From contig DMTG01000251.1 of NCBI GenBank assembly GCA_003477345.1, positions 1 through 7,412 of the forward strand: 7,412 bases of DNA, read 5' to 3'. The notes beneath the pieces were generated by a model. That model ran no database searches, was not told the origin of the DNA, and saw only the letters and a program-made list of their open reading frames with translations. Shown piece by piece: positions 1 through 6,578 of the stretch. Position 1 is the first letter of the stretch. The number at the start of each line of letters is the position of its first letter. Source of the DNA: Succinivibrionaceae bacterium (lineage in GTDB: Bacteria > Pseudomonadota > Gammaproteobacteria > Enterobacterales > Succinivibrionaceae). Position numbers and translations under genes: made by a program.

Positions 1-27
1 CAAAAAATTAGCGCAAACTTAGCTTAT

Positions 28-55
28 AAAAAAAACGCACCACAAAGTGGTGCGT
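28..55 (-). terminator. Rho-independent terminator of the chemoreceptor gene
   Basis: A perfect 9-bp inverted repeat (ACGCACCAC / GTGGTGCGT, arms 35-43 and 47-55) has a 3-nt loop. Read on the minus strand it is followed directly by eight U residues (A-run 28-35). It lies 16 bp past the stop codon of the MCP gene and has the classic intrinsic terminator form. The plus strand lacks a T-run after the hairpin, so it is one-directional. Confidence 0.92.
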
Positions 56-71
56 CTTATTTAGGAGGCGT

Positions 72-1691
72 TTATACACTGAACTTGTTGACGATATTGG
101 TAAGTTCCTGCAGTTGCTGGTGGGTCTTGTCAATTTCGGCACGAGCATTGGAAACTTCTGAGGAGAATCCCTGAGCTGCGTTTGTAATATCCTGCATGTT
201 CGCGGAAATCTCGGAAGTTGCTGTGGTCTGTTCCTCTGCTGCGGTTGCAATCTGGGTGATCTGCTGGTTTACATCACCTACCTGATCGGTAATATTGTGC
301 AGCAGTTCTTCAATGGAACTTGCCTCAGTGGCCAGTTTGTCCATGTTGTTAACAGAAGATCTCATGGATTCGTTGGCGTTGTTGGCATCCGTCTGAACCT
401 GAGCTACCATCTTGGTGATTTCTCTGGTAGAAGTTGAAGTTCTGGAAGCAAGGGCACGAACCTCATCGGCCACAACTGCGAATCCCTTTCCGGCTTCGCC
501 TGCACGAGCTGCCTCAATTGCGGCGTTAAGAGCGAGCAGGTTGGTCTGGTTGGCGATATCATCAATGGTTTCAACAATGGAGCCAATCTTGAAGGCCTGA
601 TCAACCAGAGCCTGAATGAGCTCAGCGTCTTCTTTAGATTTAACAACCTGATGCTTGATGCCTTCAATGGTTTCCTGAACCTTGGCAACACCGTTCTGGG
701 TAGTGGTATTGGACTGAGCGGCAGTAGCTGCGGCAGTTTCACAGTTCTTAGCGATGTCAGAGGTTGTTGAAACCATTTCGTCTGCTGCGGCTGCAACTGT
801 CAGAGAGCGGTTCTGGGTATTCTGGGCTGAGCCGTCAATTTCAGTTGTAATGTCATTGATGTGAGCGACATTCTGCTCAATGGTGTTAGCTGAGTGCTTA
901 ATAGTTGCGACATTCTGCTGCCAGCCTTTACGCATGACTTCGAGTTCTGAAAGCAGAACACCGAGTTCATCGCTGCGACCGTTGTTATCAATTTTATGGC
1001 GAAGGTCGCCTTTGGCAATATGGTCTGCACTGTCAACAGCCTTATCAATAACATTTACAAAGTTGTTAGAGAGCAGAACAGCAATCAGCATTGCCAGCGC
1101 GATGGCAATAATGGTAACTGTTGTTACTACAACCAGCGGGGTGTTATCATTGATGGTATCTACATAGGCGTTAACCATCTGCAGCTTGGTACTGTTCATC
1201 TTTGCAAGAATTCTTTCAGTCTTCTCTAGGGCAGGGAACAGTTCCTGAACGAAAACGTTTCTTGAATCAACGCTGTAGCCTTTGTCTAAGAAAGGATACA
1301 TTTTTTCTTTATAAGTTGAAATAAAGCCTGCTACTGCAGCTTTCAGCTCAGTAAGATCTTTGGCCTTGATTCCTTCGTCATCTCTGATCTTGGCTGTATC
1401 TTCAGTAGTCAGTTTCATGGTTGATTCTACAGCTGAGGCTGCTTCTGGAGTAAAGTTAGCCATGGCCGCATTGAAAGCGAATACCTGAGATCTGAAAAGA
1501 GAAACATCGTTGATGACTTTCTGGATGCTTGCATAATCTACTTTTAATGCTTCATCTACAAATCCTGCCACTCTTTTATTATTCATAATATTGAAAATAG
1601 AGGTAGCGGCGATAATGCAGGTAAATAGAATTACAAGAATAAAGGCAAAAATCAGTTTTGCTTTTACTCTCATTGAGTTGTACCAGCCCAT
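72..1691 (-). CDS. Methyl-accepting chemotaxis protein (membrane chemoreceptor)
   Basis: This is a 539-residue transmembrane chemoreceptor that would sense a ligand outside the inner membrane and control the CheA kinase through CheW. Visible parts in order: a short cytoplasmic N-terminus, TM1 at about residues 12-33, a periplasmic, largely helical ligand domain of about 150 residues (34-184, 4HB-like by size), TM2 at about 185-208, a HAMP region at about 209-262, then a long coiled-coil signalling domain. The CheA/CheW-binding hairpin tip is canonical at 373-404 ([20 protein letters not shown]). Likely methylation helices lie around 297-315 and 482-503, where the AAEEQ motif sits. The C-terminus ends in NKFSV, so there is no NWETF-type CheR-binding tail. 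AAAGGAAG five bases before the ATG fixes the start. The gene is monocistronic, with its own terminator. The ligand cannot be inferred. The family call is very secure. Confidence 0.97.
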   Translation of the reverse strand: MGWYNSMRVKAKLIFAFILVILFTCIIAATSIFNIMNNKRVAGFVDEALKVDYASIQKVINDVSLFRSQVFAFNAAMANFTPEAASAVESTMKLTTEDTAKIRDDEGIKAKDLTELKAAVAGFISTYKEKMYPFLDKGYSVDSRNVFVQELFPALEKTERILAKMNSTKLQMVNAYVDTINDNTPLVVVTTVTIIAIALAMLIAVLLSNNFVNVIDKAVDSADHIAKGDLRHKIDNNGRSDELGVLLSELEVMRKGWQQNVATIKHSANTIEQNVAHINDITTEIDGSAQNTQNRSLTVAAAADEMVSTTSDIAKNCETAAATAAQSNTTTQNGVAKVQETIEGIKHQVVKSKEDAELIQALVDQAFKIGSIVETIDDIANQTNLLALNAAIEAARAGEAGKGFAVVADEVRALASRTSTSTREITKMVAQVQTDANNANESMRSSVNNMDKLATEASSIEELLHNITDQVGDVNQQITQIATAAEEQTTATSEISANMQDITNAAQGFSSEVSNARAEIDKTHQQLQELTNIVNKFSV

Positions 1692-1754
1692 AAGAACTTC
1701 CTTTAACTAAGCCAGAATTTGCAAAAAGTCATACTTAATGTATGGCTACACATT

Positions 1755-1778
1755 ATGATATTACATTGTAAATATCAT
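1755..1778. repeat. 24-bp dyad overlapping the predicted MCP -10 element
   Basis: Eight-base arms ATGATATT (1755-1762) and AATATCAT (1771-1778) are perfect inverted repeats around an 8-bp centre. That centre contains the predicted -10 hexamer, and a shorter TTACA-T-TGTAA palindrome (1761-1771) is nested inside. The placement is that expected of a repressor operator, but no regulator can be named. Confidence 0.4.
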
Positions 1779-1792
1779 AAATAAATGATCAA
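1765..1792 (-). promoter_or_regulatory. Candidate sigma-70-type promoter of the MCP gene
   Basis: On the minus strand TTGATC (1787-1792) is followed after 16 bp by TACAAT (1765-1770), about 75 bp upstream of the MCP start codon. Both hexamers are reasonable matches to the housekeeping consensus, but the region is AT-rich enough for chance matches. I found no good sigma-28 (flagellar) promoter of the TAAA-N15-GCCGATAA type. Confidence 0.35.
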
Positions 1793-1957
1793 AGTTCAAA
1801 AATTTTGATATATCTAATAATATTGAAAATGACTTATCTGCTTTTTGTATGAAGATCAAAAAACTCACTAAAAAAACTAAAGAAATCAGATTTTGATATT
1901 TTGTTTTTTTCTTTACACCTTTTTCAGATGAAAGTGTAAAAAGATCTTTTGTAAGAC

Positions 1958-1990
1958 AAAAAAAGAACCAGACCTTGTCTGGCTCTTTTT
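1958..1990 (-). terminator. Rho-independent terminator of the DUF2057 gene
   Basis: The arms at 1964-1973 and 1977-1986 form a 10-bp stem on the minus strand (AGAGCCAGAC / GTCTGGTTCT, one G-U pair) with a 3-nt loop. A run of seven U residues follows (A-run 1958-1964). It lies about 20 bp past the stop codon. The plus strand has a shorter T5 run and one A-C mismatch, so weaker termination of plus-strand transcripts is possible. Confidence 0.9.
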
Positions 1991-2008
1991 GAAAAGACAG
2001 CACACTAA

Positions 2009-2809
2009 TTATTCATGTGACATTACATATTTGACAAACTGAAGCTTGGTCTTGTCATCAGCATTGTTGTACATGTCCACGAGCTGCTTTAGAGAAACTG
2101 ATTTGGCGCTGTGAATCTGGCCGCCGCTCTTTGAGGAGGTTGCCATGGTGTTTTCCTGAGAATAGGAGAGATTAGGCACATCCATGGTCTGTCCTTTTGG
2201 AGAGTATGGCTGCAGAGGATTGCCAGGGTTTGCAGTTGCCTCTACTGTAGGTACGCCGTAGGCAGTCATTCCAATGCCGCGGTTTTCTCCGGCAACATAA
2301 GAAGGAGCATAAAGTCTGCCAAGGCTCATGAGTTCCTGTCTGTAATCTCTTAAAAGAGTGAATCCGGTTTCTGAGGTCATTACAAAGTATGAAGCATCTG
2401 ATGCAGGGATCTCTTTTTCTGTGGCCAGATCAATAATTGTCACTTTCTGATTTCTGGTGAATTTTTCTGCATCATATTCAGTGATCAGGTGAGGAACCTT
2501 GAGGGTTATGACCTGATTTGGTTTCAGATTTTCAATGTCTACTACAATTGGATCCGGAGCCTGAATTATATGACCATCAGAATTTGAGCCAAAAGTATCT
2601 TTGAATGAAATCACTATCTGATGTTTGCCTGGATTTAGCGCTACTGTGCGGTCCATTCTGCTGTAGCTGCTTGGCGATGAGATTCCATCGGCTAGTTCTA
2701 AAACGTAATGAGTCGGAACTTTGAAACCAGTGTCGGCAAAAGCAGAGGAGGCAAAAGCTGCTGCTACAAATGCAAGACCGAATTTATATGTTTTTATAAA
2801 ATTAAGCAT
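2009..2809 (-). CDS. Secreted DUF2057 (YccT/CsgI, UPF0319) family protein
   Basis: From the ATG the protein has 266 residues. A Sec signal peptide is clear: basic start (KTYK), hydrophobic core, and cleavage after AFA at about residue 25. The mature part resembles E. coli YccT (CsgI), a periplasmic protein reported to inhibit curli formation. It shares a beta-rich core with an LNPGKHQIVISF segment (E. coli LDNGPHQLVF) and a C-terminal helix, LKQLVDMYNNADDKTKLQF, matching the family pattern LKYWFKLADPQTRNTFLQW. It is longer than the roughly 220-residue E. coli protein, mainly through a Gly/Pro/Ser/Asn-rich linker at about 170-235. The longest frame starts at a TTG at 2818, but AAAGG lies only 2-3 bases before that codon and 11 before the ATG at 2809, and the ATG gives a normal signal peptide. 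The family call rests on remembered sequence resemblance. The curli role here is inference, since no csg genes are present in the window. Confidence 0.8.
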   Translation of the reverse strand: MLNFIKTYKFGLAFVAAAFASSAFADTGFKVPTHYVLELADGISSPSSYSRMDRTVALNPGKHQIVISFKDTFGSNSDGHIIQAPDPIVVDIENLKPNQVITLKVPHLITEYDAEKFTRNQKVTIIDLATEKEIPASDASYFVMTSETGFTLLRDYRQELMSLGRLYAPSYVAGENRGIGMTAYGVPTVEATANPGNPLQPYSPKGQTMDVPNLSYSQENTMATSSKSGGQIHSAKSVSLKQLVDMYNNADDKTKLQFVKYVMSHE

Positions 2810-2858
2810 AGATTGCAATACCTTTCAAATACCTAACTGCCAAAAATAAGAGCTGGCA

Positions 2859-2886
2859 GGTATAGGAAGTTTACCACAGGTTTAAA
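2859..2886 (-). promoter_or_regulatory. Candidate promoter of the DUF2057 gene
   Basis: On the minus strand TTTAAA (2881-2886) and TATACC (2859-2864) are 16 bp apart, about 50 bp before the ATG. The match to sigma-70 is moderate. An imperfect inverted repeat (CTGCCA 2837-2842 / TGGCAG 2854-2859, 11-bp spacer) touches the -10 and would lie at the predicted start of the transcript. Confidence 0.3.
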
Positions 2887-2961
2887 TTTTATGCGGAATG
2901 TTTAACAGAAATTTTTCTGAAGCATAATTATATCTGCATCAGAACCTTTTTGAGAAAGATG

Positions 2962-2981
2962 TCCAGCCTGTACAGGCGGGA
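2962..2981. repeat. 20-bp near-perfect palindrome
   Basis: The core GCCTGTACAGGC (2966-2977) is a perfect 12-bp palindrome. Including flanks, nine of ten base pairs of the 20-bp dyad are symmetric. It lies about 20 bp past the porin stop and 150 bp ahead of the DUF2057 gene. It may be an operator. As RNA it could fold into a short hairpin with a 4-nt loop, but no real U-tract follows on either strand, so it is a poor terminator. Confidence 0.5.
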
Positions 2982-3000
2982 AGAATTTATGCTGATATGT

Positions 3001-4125
3001 TTAAAAGGCGTATTCTGCGCCTAACACGTACTTGTTTTCTCCGAGGTACTGATTTTTTACATAATTTTCAGAATACAGCTTTTCAGGAGAGGCATCGCAG
3101 TCAATCTGTGCTTCTGCGTATACTTTAAAGTTAGGAGCGAATTTGTAATAGATTCCAAGATTAAGGTTGGACTCTATTGCTGTATCTTTATAGGTTTTTA
3201 TGCCTATACCGCTTTTTAGGCCAAGACCGCAGTCAAATGCATAGTCTCCGACCAGCTCGTAGTCGTAGATGTGGTGTGCGAAATTGCTATACTCGGTTGC
3301 TGCATAAATAAAGGAAACATAAAGCCCGTCCCCGAGGGTACCCCAGGAAACTGCCAGACCCTTGTTTACCATGTGACCGACTTTGCGACCATTGAGGAAT
3401 GTCTTGTCGTTTCTGAAATTGCTGCTGAAATGATAGGTCATGCTGTTCTGCGAGGAGGCGTCATCTTTTTCATAGCTTAAAGAAAGATATTCCATGCCGT
3501 ATGCAAAAGACACGGTATTTGAGAATCTGGTTGAAAAAGCAAAGGCCCAGCCGCTGTTCAGGTTGTAACAGGTGTTGTTTACCTTGTCGTCGGCAGTCTG
3601 CAGGGAAAATCTGAAATCCCAGCCTAAAGCAGACAGGGAGTACATCAGCTGGCCTGAACGGGTATCAGCCGAGTCAGATCCTAAATCGTAATAACCGTTG
3701 GTCCTGTTATCAAGATAGTCGTATATGTCGGTCGCACCTGCAACTGTGAAGTAGGCACTGTCTCCTTTGCCGAAGGTAAGAGTGCCAAACTGCTGCGCAT
3801 CAACACCAACATACTGATAGCGTACTCTGCTGTAGCTGTGATCTCCGTCTGACATCTGCCACTCTGAAACACCAATTCCATATACATTATCGGTAAGCTT
3901 TGTTCTACCGGCTATACCAAGGCGGGTTTCAGACAGCACTGTATTGTCATGATTGCCTGCGGTTGTACTGCTTTCTACAGCGCCTGCTGCATCATTTACA
4001 AGATTTACATTTATCTTTCCGAAGATATCGAAAGAGGTTCCGTCTTTATCATAAACAGTAGCTGCCTGTGCACTTACTCCAAGCTGAATCAGGGTCAATG
4101 CCAGCAGTGTTTTGGTTATTTTCAT
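3001..4125 (-). CDS. Gram-negative general porin (OmpF/OmpC-like)
   Basis: From the ATG the protein has 374 residues and should form a 16-strand beta-barrel, trimeric channel for small hydrophilic solutes in the outer membrane. The signal peptide is typical (MKITKTLLALTLIQLGVSAQA, cleaved before ATVYDKDG). The mature start ATVYDKDGTSFDIFGKI parallels E. coli OmpF AEIYNKDGNKVDLYGK. A porin-like FGTLTFGKGDSAY segment at about 110-122 precedes a Asp/Tyr/Asn-rich stretch that should be constriction loop L3. Alternating amphipathic strands continue to LGAEYAF, whose final Phe is the BAM assembly signal. The frame extends to a GTG at 4140, but the only SD-like AGAGG abuts that codon, so the ATG at 4125 is preferred. 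AGAGG is then 14 bases away and only GCGGA is well spaced, so initiation looks weak or regulated. A GATAAT (4213-4218, minus) is a possible -10, without a convincing -35. Substrate preference cannot be read from sequence. Confidence 0.92.
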   Translation of the reverse strand: MKITKTLLALTLIQLGVSAQAATVYDKDGTSFDIFGKINVNLVNDAAGAVESSTTAGNHDNTVLSETRLGIAGRTKLTDNVYGIGVSEWQMSDGDHSYSRVRYQYVGVDAQQFGTLTFGKGDSAYFTVAGATDIYDYLDNRTNGYYDLGSDSADTRSGQLMYSLSALGWDFRFSLQTADDKVNNTCYNLNSGWAFAFSTRFSNTVSFAYGMEYLSLSYEKDDASSQNSMTYHFSSNFRNDKTFLNGRKVGHMVNKGLAVSWGTLGDGLYVSFIYAATEYSNFAHHIYDYELVGDYAFDCGLGLKSGIGIKTYKDTAIESNLNLGIYYKFAPNFKVYAEAQIDCDASPEKLYSENYVKNQYLGENKYVLGAEYAF

Positions 4126-4139
4126 AGTTTTTTTCCGCA

Positions 4140-4161
4140 CCTCTCAGAACAGACTGAGGGG
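4140..4161 (-). promoter_or_regulatory. Leader hairpin pairing the AGAGG region before the porin start
   Basis: In the porin mRNA, CCCCTCAG (4154-4161) can pair with CTGAGAGG (4140-4147) over a 6-nt loop, seven of eight pairs matching. The 3' arm contains AGAGG, the strongest SD-like sequence ahead of the start codon. A second stem with one mismatch lies just upstream in the leader (4175-4194, ACCTG...CAGGT). Structured leaders are common in porin mRNAs that are controlled after transcription. Such a role here is inferred. Confidence 0.45.
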
Positions 4162-4266
4162 ACAAGTGAGTTTTACCTGAAGTTTTCTGCAGGTTAGATA
4201 CATATAGTTAATATTATCCTACCACGGCAGATATTTTTGATTTTTTGCGAAATGTTGAAATTGCGA

Positions 4267-4932
4267 TCAAATTCTTAACTGAGCTCTTAAATCTTTAATA
4301 TCACGCGCTGCTATGTCTGCTCCCCATGACAGAGGATCTCCGCATTCTCCGCCACCGTATCCCCATAAGGCAACAGCACTTTTACAGCCGGCGGCTCTGG
4401 CGGCTTCTATATCATTTTTGTGATCACCTATATAAAGAGTATTGTATGCCTTGGCATTCATAAGTTCCATGGCTTTGAGCAGTGGCTCAGGATGCGGCTT
4501 TGCGTGGGTTAGAGAATCGCAGCCTAAAATCAGACTGAAATGTTCAGAAAAGGAAAATTTTTTCAGTATCTTATCAGCCATGCGCTTGTATTTATTGGTG
4601 ATAACGGCAGTTTTTATGTCTGCTTTGGCAAGGCAATCTATGAAATCAGAAATTCCCTCGTAGGCAGCTGTTCTATCGCAGATATGCTCAAGGTAATATT
4701 CAGCGAAGGTATCACGCATTTTTCCTTCTACATCGCTGCTTGCCCATTCATCTTTGGGGATGCCCAGTTTCATCATCTCTCTCATACCCGCAGTGACCTT
4801 TGTCATTAGAACTTGCTCACTGACCTCACTGTAGCCGTATTTTCTGAGGGTATAGTTGCAGGCTGCAAGAATGTCCGGCGCAGTATTGAGAAGAGTTCCG
4901 TCAAGATCAAAAAGAATAAGCGAATATGACAT
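4267..4932 (-). CDS. HAD subfamily IA phosphatase, phosphoglycolate phosphatase-like
   Basis: This is a 221-residue cytosolic phosphatase with all four HAD motifs: I FDLDGTLLN (nucleophile Asp9, acid/base Asp11), II ITN (Thr112), III the Lys of AKPHPEP (Lys145), and IV IGDHKNDIEAARAAG (Asp170, Asp174). A helical cap of the C1 type fills about 16-85. The KPHPEPLLKA and GDxxNDI patterns and the WGYGG after motif IV place it with phosphoglycolate phosphatase (Gph) and its relatives, such as the MurNAc-6-phosphate phosphatase MupP and pyrophosphatase PpaX. The exact substrate is not decidable, so no symbol is given. The length is normal for the group. AAGGA seven bases before the ATG supports the start. 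It lies downstream of apt but beyond apt's terminator, so it probably has its own promoter. The porin gene begins about 140 bp after its stop. Confidence 0.88.
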   Translation of the reverse strand: MSYSLILFDLDGTLLNTAPDILAACNYTLRKYGYSEVSEQVLMTKVTAGMREMMKLGIPKDEWASSDVEGKMRDTFAEYYLEHICDRTAAYEGISDFIDCLAKADIKTAVITNKYKRMADKILKKFSFSEHFSLILGCDSLTHAKPHPEPLLKAMELMNAKAYNTLYIGDHKNDIEAARAAGCKSAVALWGYGGGECGDPLSWGADIAARDIKDLRAQLRI

Positions 4933-5001
4933 GTATTGATCCTTACTGATTTAGATTATTTCAAAAGGCAGTGTAATTAAAAAAACAGAATATCGTAATA
5001 C

Positions 5002-5029
5002 AAAAAAAGCGACTTTCAGCCGCTTTTTT
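5002..5029 (-). terminator. Rho-independent terminator of apt
   Basis: The minus strand reads GCGGCT-GAA-AGTCGC (one G-U pair). An A6 tract precedes the stem and seven U residues follow it (A-run 5002-5008). The A and T tracts can extend the stem. It lies about 50 bp past the apt stop. The T-run on the plus strand (5024-5029) makes some bidirectional action possible, although no plus-strand gene ends here. Confidence 0.9.
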
Positions 5030-5081
5030 GTAGAACTCAGGTCTCTGCATCTAAAGCAGATTTACAGCTTTTATGCAAACT

Positions 5082-5654
5082 CTAGTGACCTGGGAATTTT
5101 AACAGTGAGACAGACTCAACCTGATATTTGTTCTTGAGTATGTCTGCTCCGCCAAGATCAAACAGATCAATAATAAAAGCGGCTGCCTTTACATTTCCGC
5201 CCAGTTTTCTTGTCAGCTGTACCAGAGCTCCAACGGTTCCGCCGGTAGCTAAAAGATCATCTACTATAAGAATATTGTCTCCAGGCTTGATGGCATCATC
5301 ACATATCTGCAGAATATTTGAGCCGTACTCTAGATCGTAAGAAACCTCAGCGGTTTTTCTTGGAAGCTTGCCTGGCTTGCGAACCAGAATGAATCCGGCG
5401 CCGATTGCTGCGGCTATAGGAGCACCGAATACGAATCCTCTTGCCTCAGCAGACACGACTTTGTCGATGCCGGCGTCTTTGAATACGTCTTTCAGAATTT
5501 CGATAGTCAGGTTGAAAGCCTTTTTGTCGCCGCAAAGTGTAGTAATATCGCGGAACAGGATTCCAGGTTTTGGATAATCTTGAATACTTGTTACTGTTGA
5601 TTTTAAGTACTCGATTTTGTTCTCGATATCAGGAATTTTGTTTAAGTCAAACAT
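5082..5654 (-). CDS. apt: Adenine phosphoribosyltransferase
   Basis: This cytosolic purine-salvage enzyme converts adenine plus PRPP to AMP and pyrophosphate. The 190-residue protein follows E. coli Apt almost from end to end. It shares [16 protein letters not shown] (23-38), the [10 protein letters not shown] segment (70-79), the [10 protein letters not shown] catalytic loop (92-101), YDLEYGS (106-112), the PRPP-binding motif [13 protein letters not shown] (128-140, Asp132 and Asp133), [10 protein letters not shown] and the terminal FPGH. The N-terminus is a few residues longer than in E. coli. No other ATG lies near the start. The SD is poor: AGAGG is 13 bases away and only GGCGA is close. 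The gene stands alone, with its own promoter and terminator, divergent from the transporter gene. Identification is very secure. Confidence 0.98.
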   Translation of the reverse strand: MFDLNKIPDIENKIEYLKSTVTSIQDYPKPGILFRDITTLCGDKKAFNLTIEILKDVFKDAGIDKVVSAEARGFVFGAPIAAAIGAGFILVRKPGKLPRKTAEVSYDLEYGSNILQICDDAIKPGDNILIVDDLLATGGTVGALVQLTRKLGGNVKAAAFIIDLFDLGGADILKNKYQVESVSLLKFPGH

Positions 5655-5703
5655 TATTCGCCAGTAGCCTCTGAGACATTAAATAAAAAAAACACAAAGT
5701 TTA

Positions 5704-5709
5704 ATTATA
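5704..5709 (-). promoter_or_regulatory. -10 element of the apt promoter
   Basis: A perfect TATAAT is read on the minus strand, about 50 bp before the apt ATG. No good -35 is visible at 16-18 bp; the nearest possibility is TACCTG at 15 bp. Transcription should start near 5697, so an eight-residue U run (5685-5692) would fall at about +6 to +13. Confidence 0.6.
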
Positions 5710-5720
5710 CACCATATTGT

Positions 5721-5747
5721 TTTACAGGTATTATTTTTTTATATAAT
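5721..5747 (+). promoter_or_regulatory. Promoter of the transporter/HAD operon
   Basis: TTTACA (5721-5726) and a perfect TATAAT (5742-5747) are 15 bp apart, and TTTTAC offers 16 bp. The predicted start near 5754 leaves a leader of about 25 nt with only a weak SD (GGTG, 5771-5774) before the ATG. The -35 zone overlaps that of the divergent apt promoter. Confidence 0.6.
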
Positions 5748-5778
5748 GTGTTACTAATAAAGACAATATTGGTGTTAA

Positions 5779-6564
5779 ATGGATTTACCGCAATTTTTTG
5801 AATCTCTTGACTATATAAAGCTTTCAATACTCTTTGTTACCTCCTTTATGGCTAACCTTTTAGCAGCAGTGTCAGGCGGAGGGGCGGGTTTTATACAGTT
5901 TCCTGTGCTGATTATTCTGGGACTGCCTTTTGCAACGGCATTAGGCACGCATAAGGCAGCTGTGGTTTTTCTGGGTCTTGGCAGCCTTGCTAAGAAACAC
6001 AGCCGCTATTCACTAGATAAGACTATCTGTCTTATTCTGCTTTTAGCAGGCTGTCCTGGCGCAGCACTAGGCTCTCTTATAATTGTTGAAGTGCCGGTGA
6101 GAATTGCAGAGCTGACGCTCGGCATACTTACTATTATGCTGGCAGGCTATACGTTTTTTAAAAAATCGTATGGAGAAAATGCCATCGAAAACATCAGTAC
6201 TAAAAGAAAAATTTTCGGTACGCTTCTGATATTTTTACTTGGGCTGTTCTCTGGTTCCTTTTCATCAGGCACCGGATTTTTTGCAACATTTGTTCTTACT
6301 ACTGTACTGGGATTGAAACTCAAGGATGCAATTTCTTATAGTATTATTTTCGTGGCAGCTGTCTGGAATGCAATCGGAGCGGTAACCTTAGGTGCCGTGA
6401 CCTCCATACAGTGGTCCTGGCTGCCGGTGATGGTGATTGCTACTTCAACTGGTGCCTATATCGGCACCTCGCTGTTAAATAAAATAAAAGTATCGACTGT
6501 GCGGGCCATAATCATGATCTCTGCAGTCATAAGCGGTGTTCTTCTGATAAGCCGTGCCTTATAA
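5779..6564 (+). CDS. TauE/SafE (DUF81) family membrane transporter
   Basis: This 261-residue inner-membrane protein has about eight hydrophobic segments. It shows the internal duplication typical of the TauE/SafE family. The first half carries AAVSGGGAGFIQFPVLIILGL (29-49) followed by ALGTHKAA. The second half repeats the pattern as GLFSGSFSSGTGFFATFVL (155-173) followed by a LGLKLKDAISYS segment. Characterised members export or take up sulfite, sulfoacetate, taurine-derived sulfonates or related small organic anions, and many are unassigned, so the substrate is unknown here. Length and topology are normal for the family. The basic loop FFKKSYGENAIENISTKRK (126-144) separates the halves. The start ATG has a weak SD (GGTG). 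The HAD gene follows after 14 bp, so the two are probably co-transcribed. No sulfur-metabolism gene is nearby to help assign the anion. Confidence 0.88.
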   Translation: MDLPQFFESLDYIKLSILFVTSFMANLLAAVSGGGAGFIQFPVLIILGLPFATALGTHKAAVVFLGLGSLAKKHSRYSLDKTICLILLLAGCPGAALGSLIIVEVPVRIAELTLGILTIMLAGYTFFKKSYGENAIENISTKRKIFGTLLIFLLGLFSGSFSSGTGFFATFVLTTVLGLKLKDAISYSIIFVAAVWNAIGAVTLGAVTSIQWSWLPVMVIATSTGAYIGTSLLNKIKVSTVRAIIMISAVISGVLLISRAL

Positions 6565-6578
6565 ACTGGGTAATATAA

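Larger units (their letters stand above)
1692..2008. other. AT-rich intergenic region between the MCP and DUF2057 genes
   Basis: This gap of about 317 bp holds the MCP ribosome-binding site (1697-1704), a candidate MCP promoter with an overlapping dyad (1755-1792) and the terminator of the upstream DUF2057 gene (1958-1990). Between them lies very AT-rich sequence with a bulged hairpin at 1912-1940. I see no credible gene. The only long minus-strand reading frame (1761-2003) runs straight through the terminator. Confidence 0.7.

Noticed and set aside
8..250. Minus-strand frame overlapping the 3' end of the MCP gene
   Set aside because: It runs in another frame of a secure gene and through its terminator, and its Gln/Pro/Arg-rich composition is that of an out-of-frame translation.
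404..1229. Several frames of 60-130 residues inside the MCP gene on both strands
   Set aside because: All are antisense or shifted frames of the chemoreceptor coding sequence and show no domain, signal or SD.
1761..2003. 80-residue minus-strand reading frame in the MCP/DUF2057 gap
   Set aside because: It starts inside the transcript tail of the DUF2057 gene and runs through its terminator. It has no SD and a low-complexity Lys/Phe/Leu composition expected from translated AT-rich spacer.
2966..2977. GCCTGTACAGGC as a LexA (SOS) box
   Set aside because: The gammaproteobacterial LexA site is CTG-N10-CAG. Here CTG and CAG are only 2 bases apart, so the spacing does not fit.
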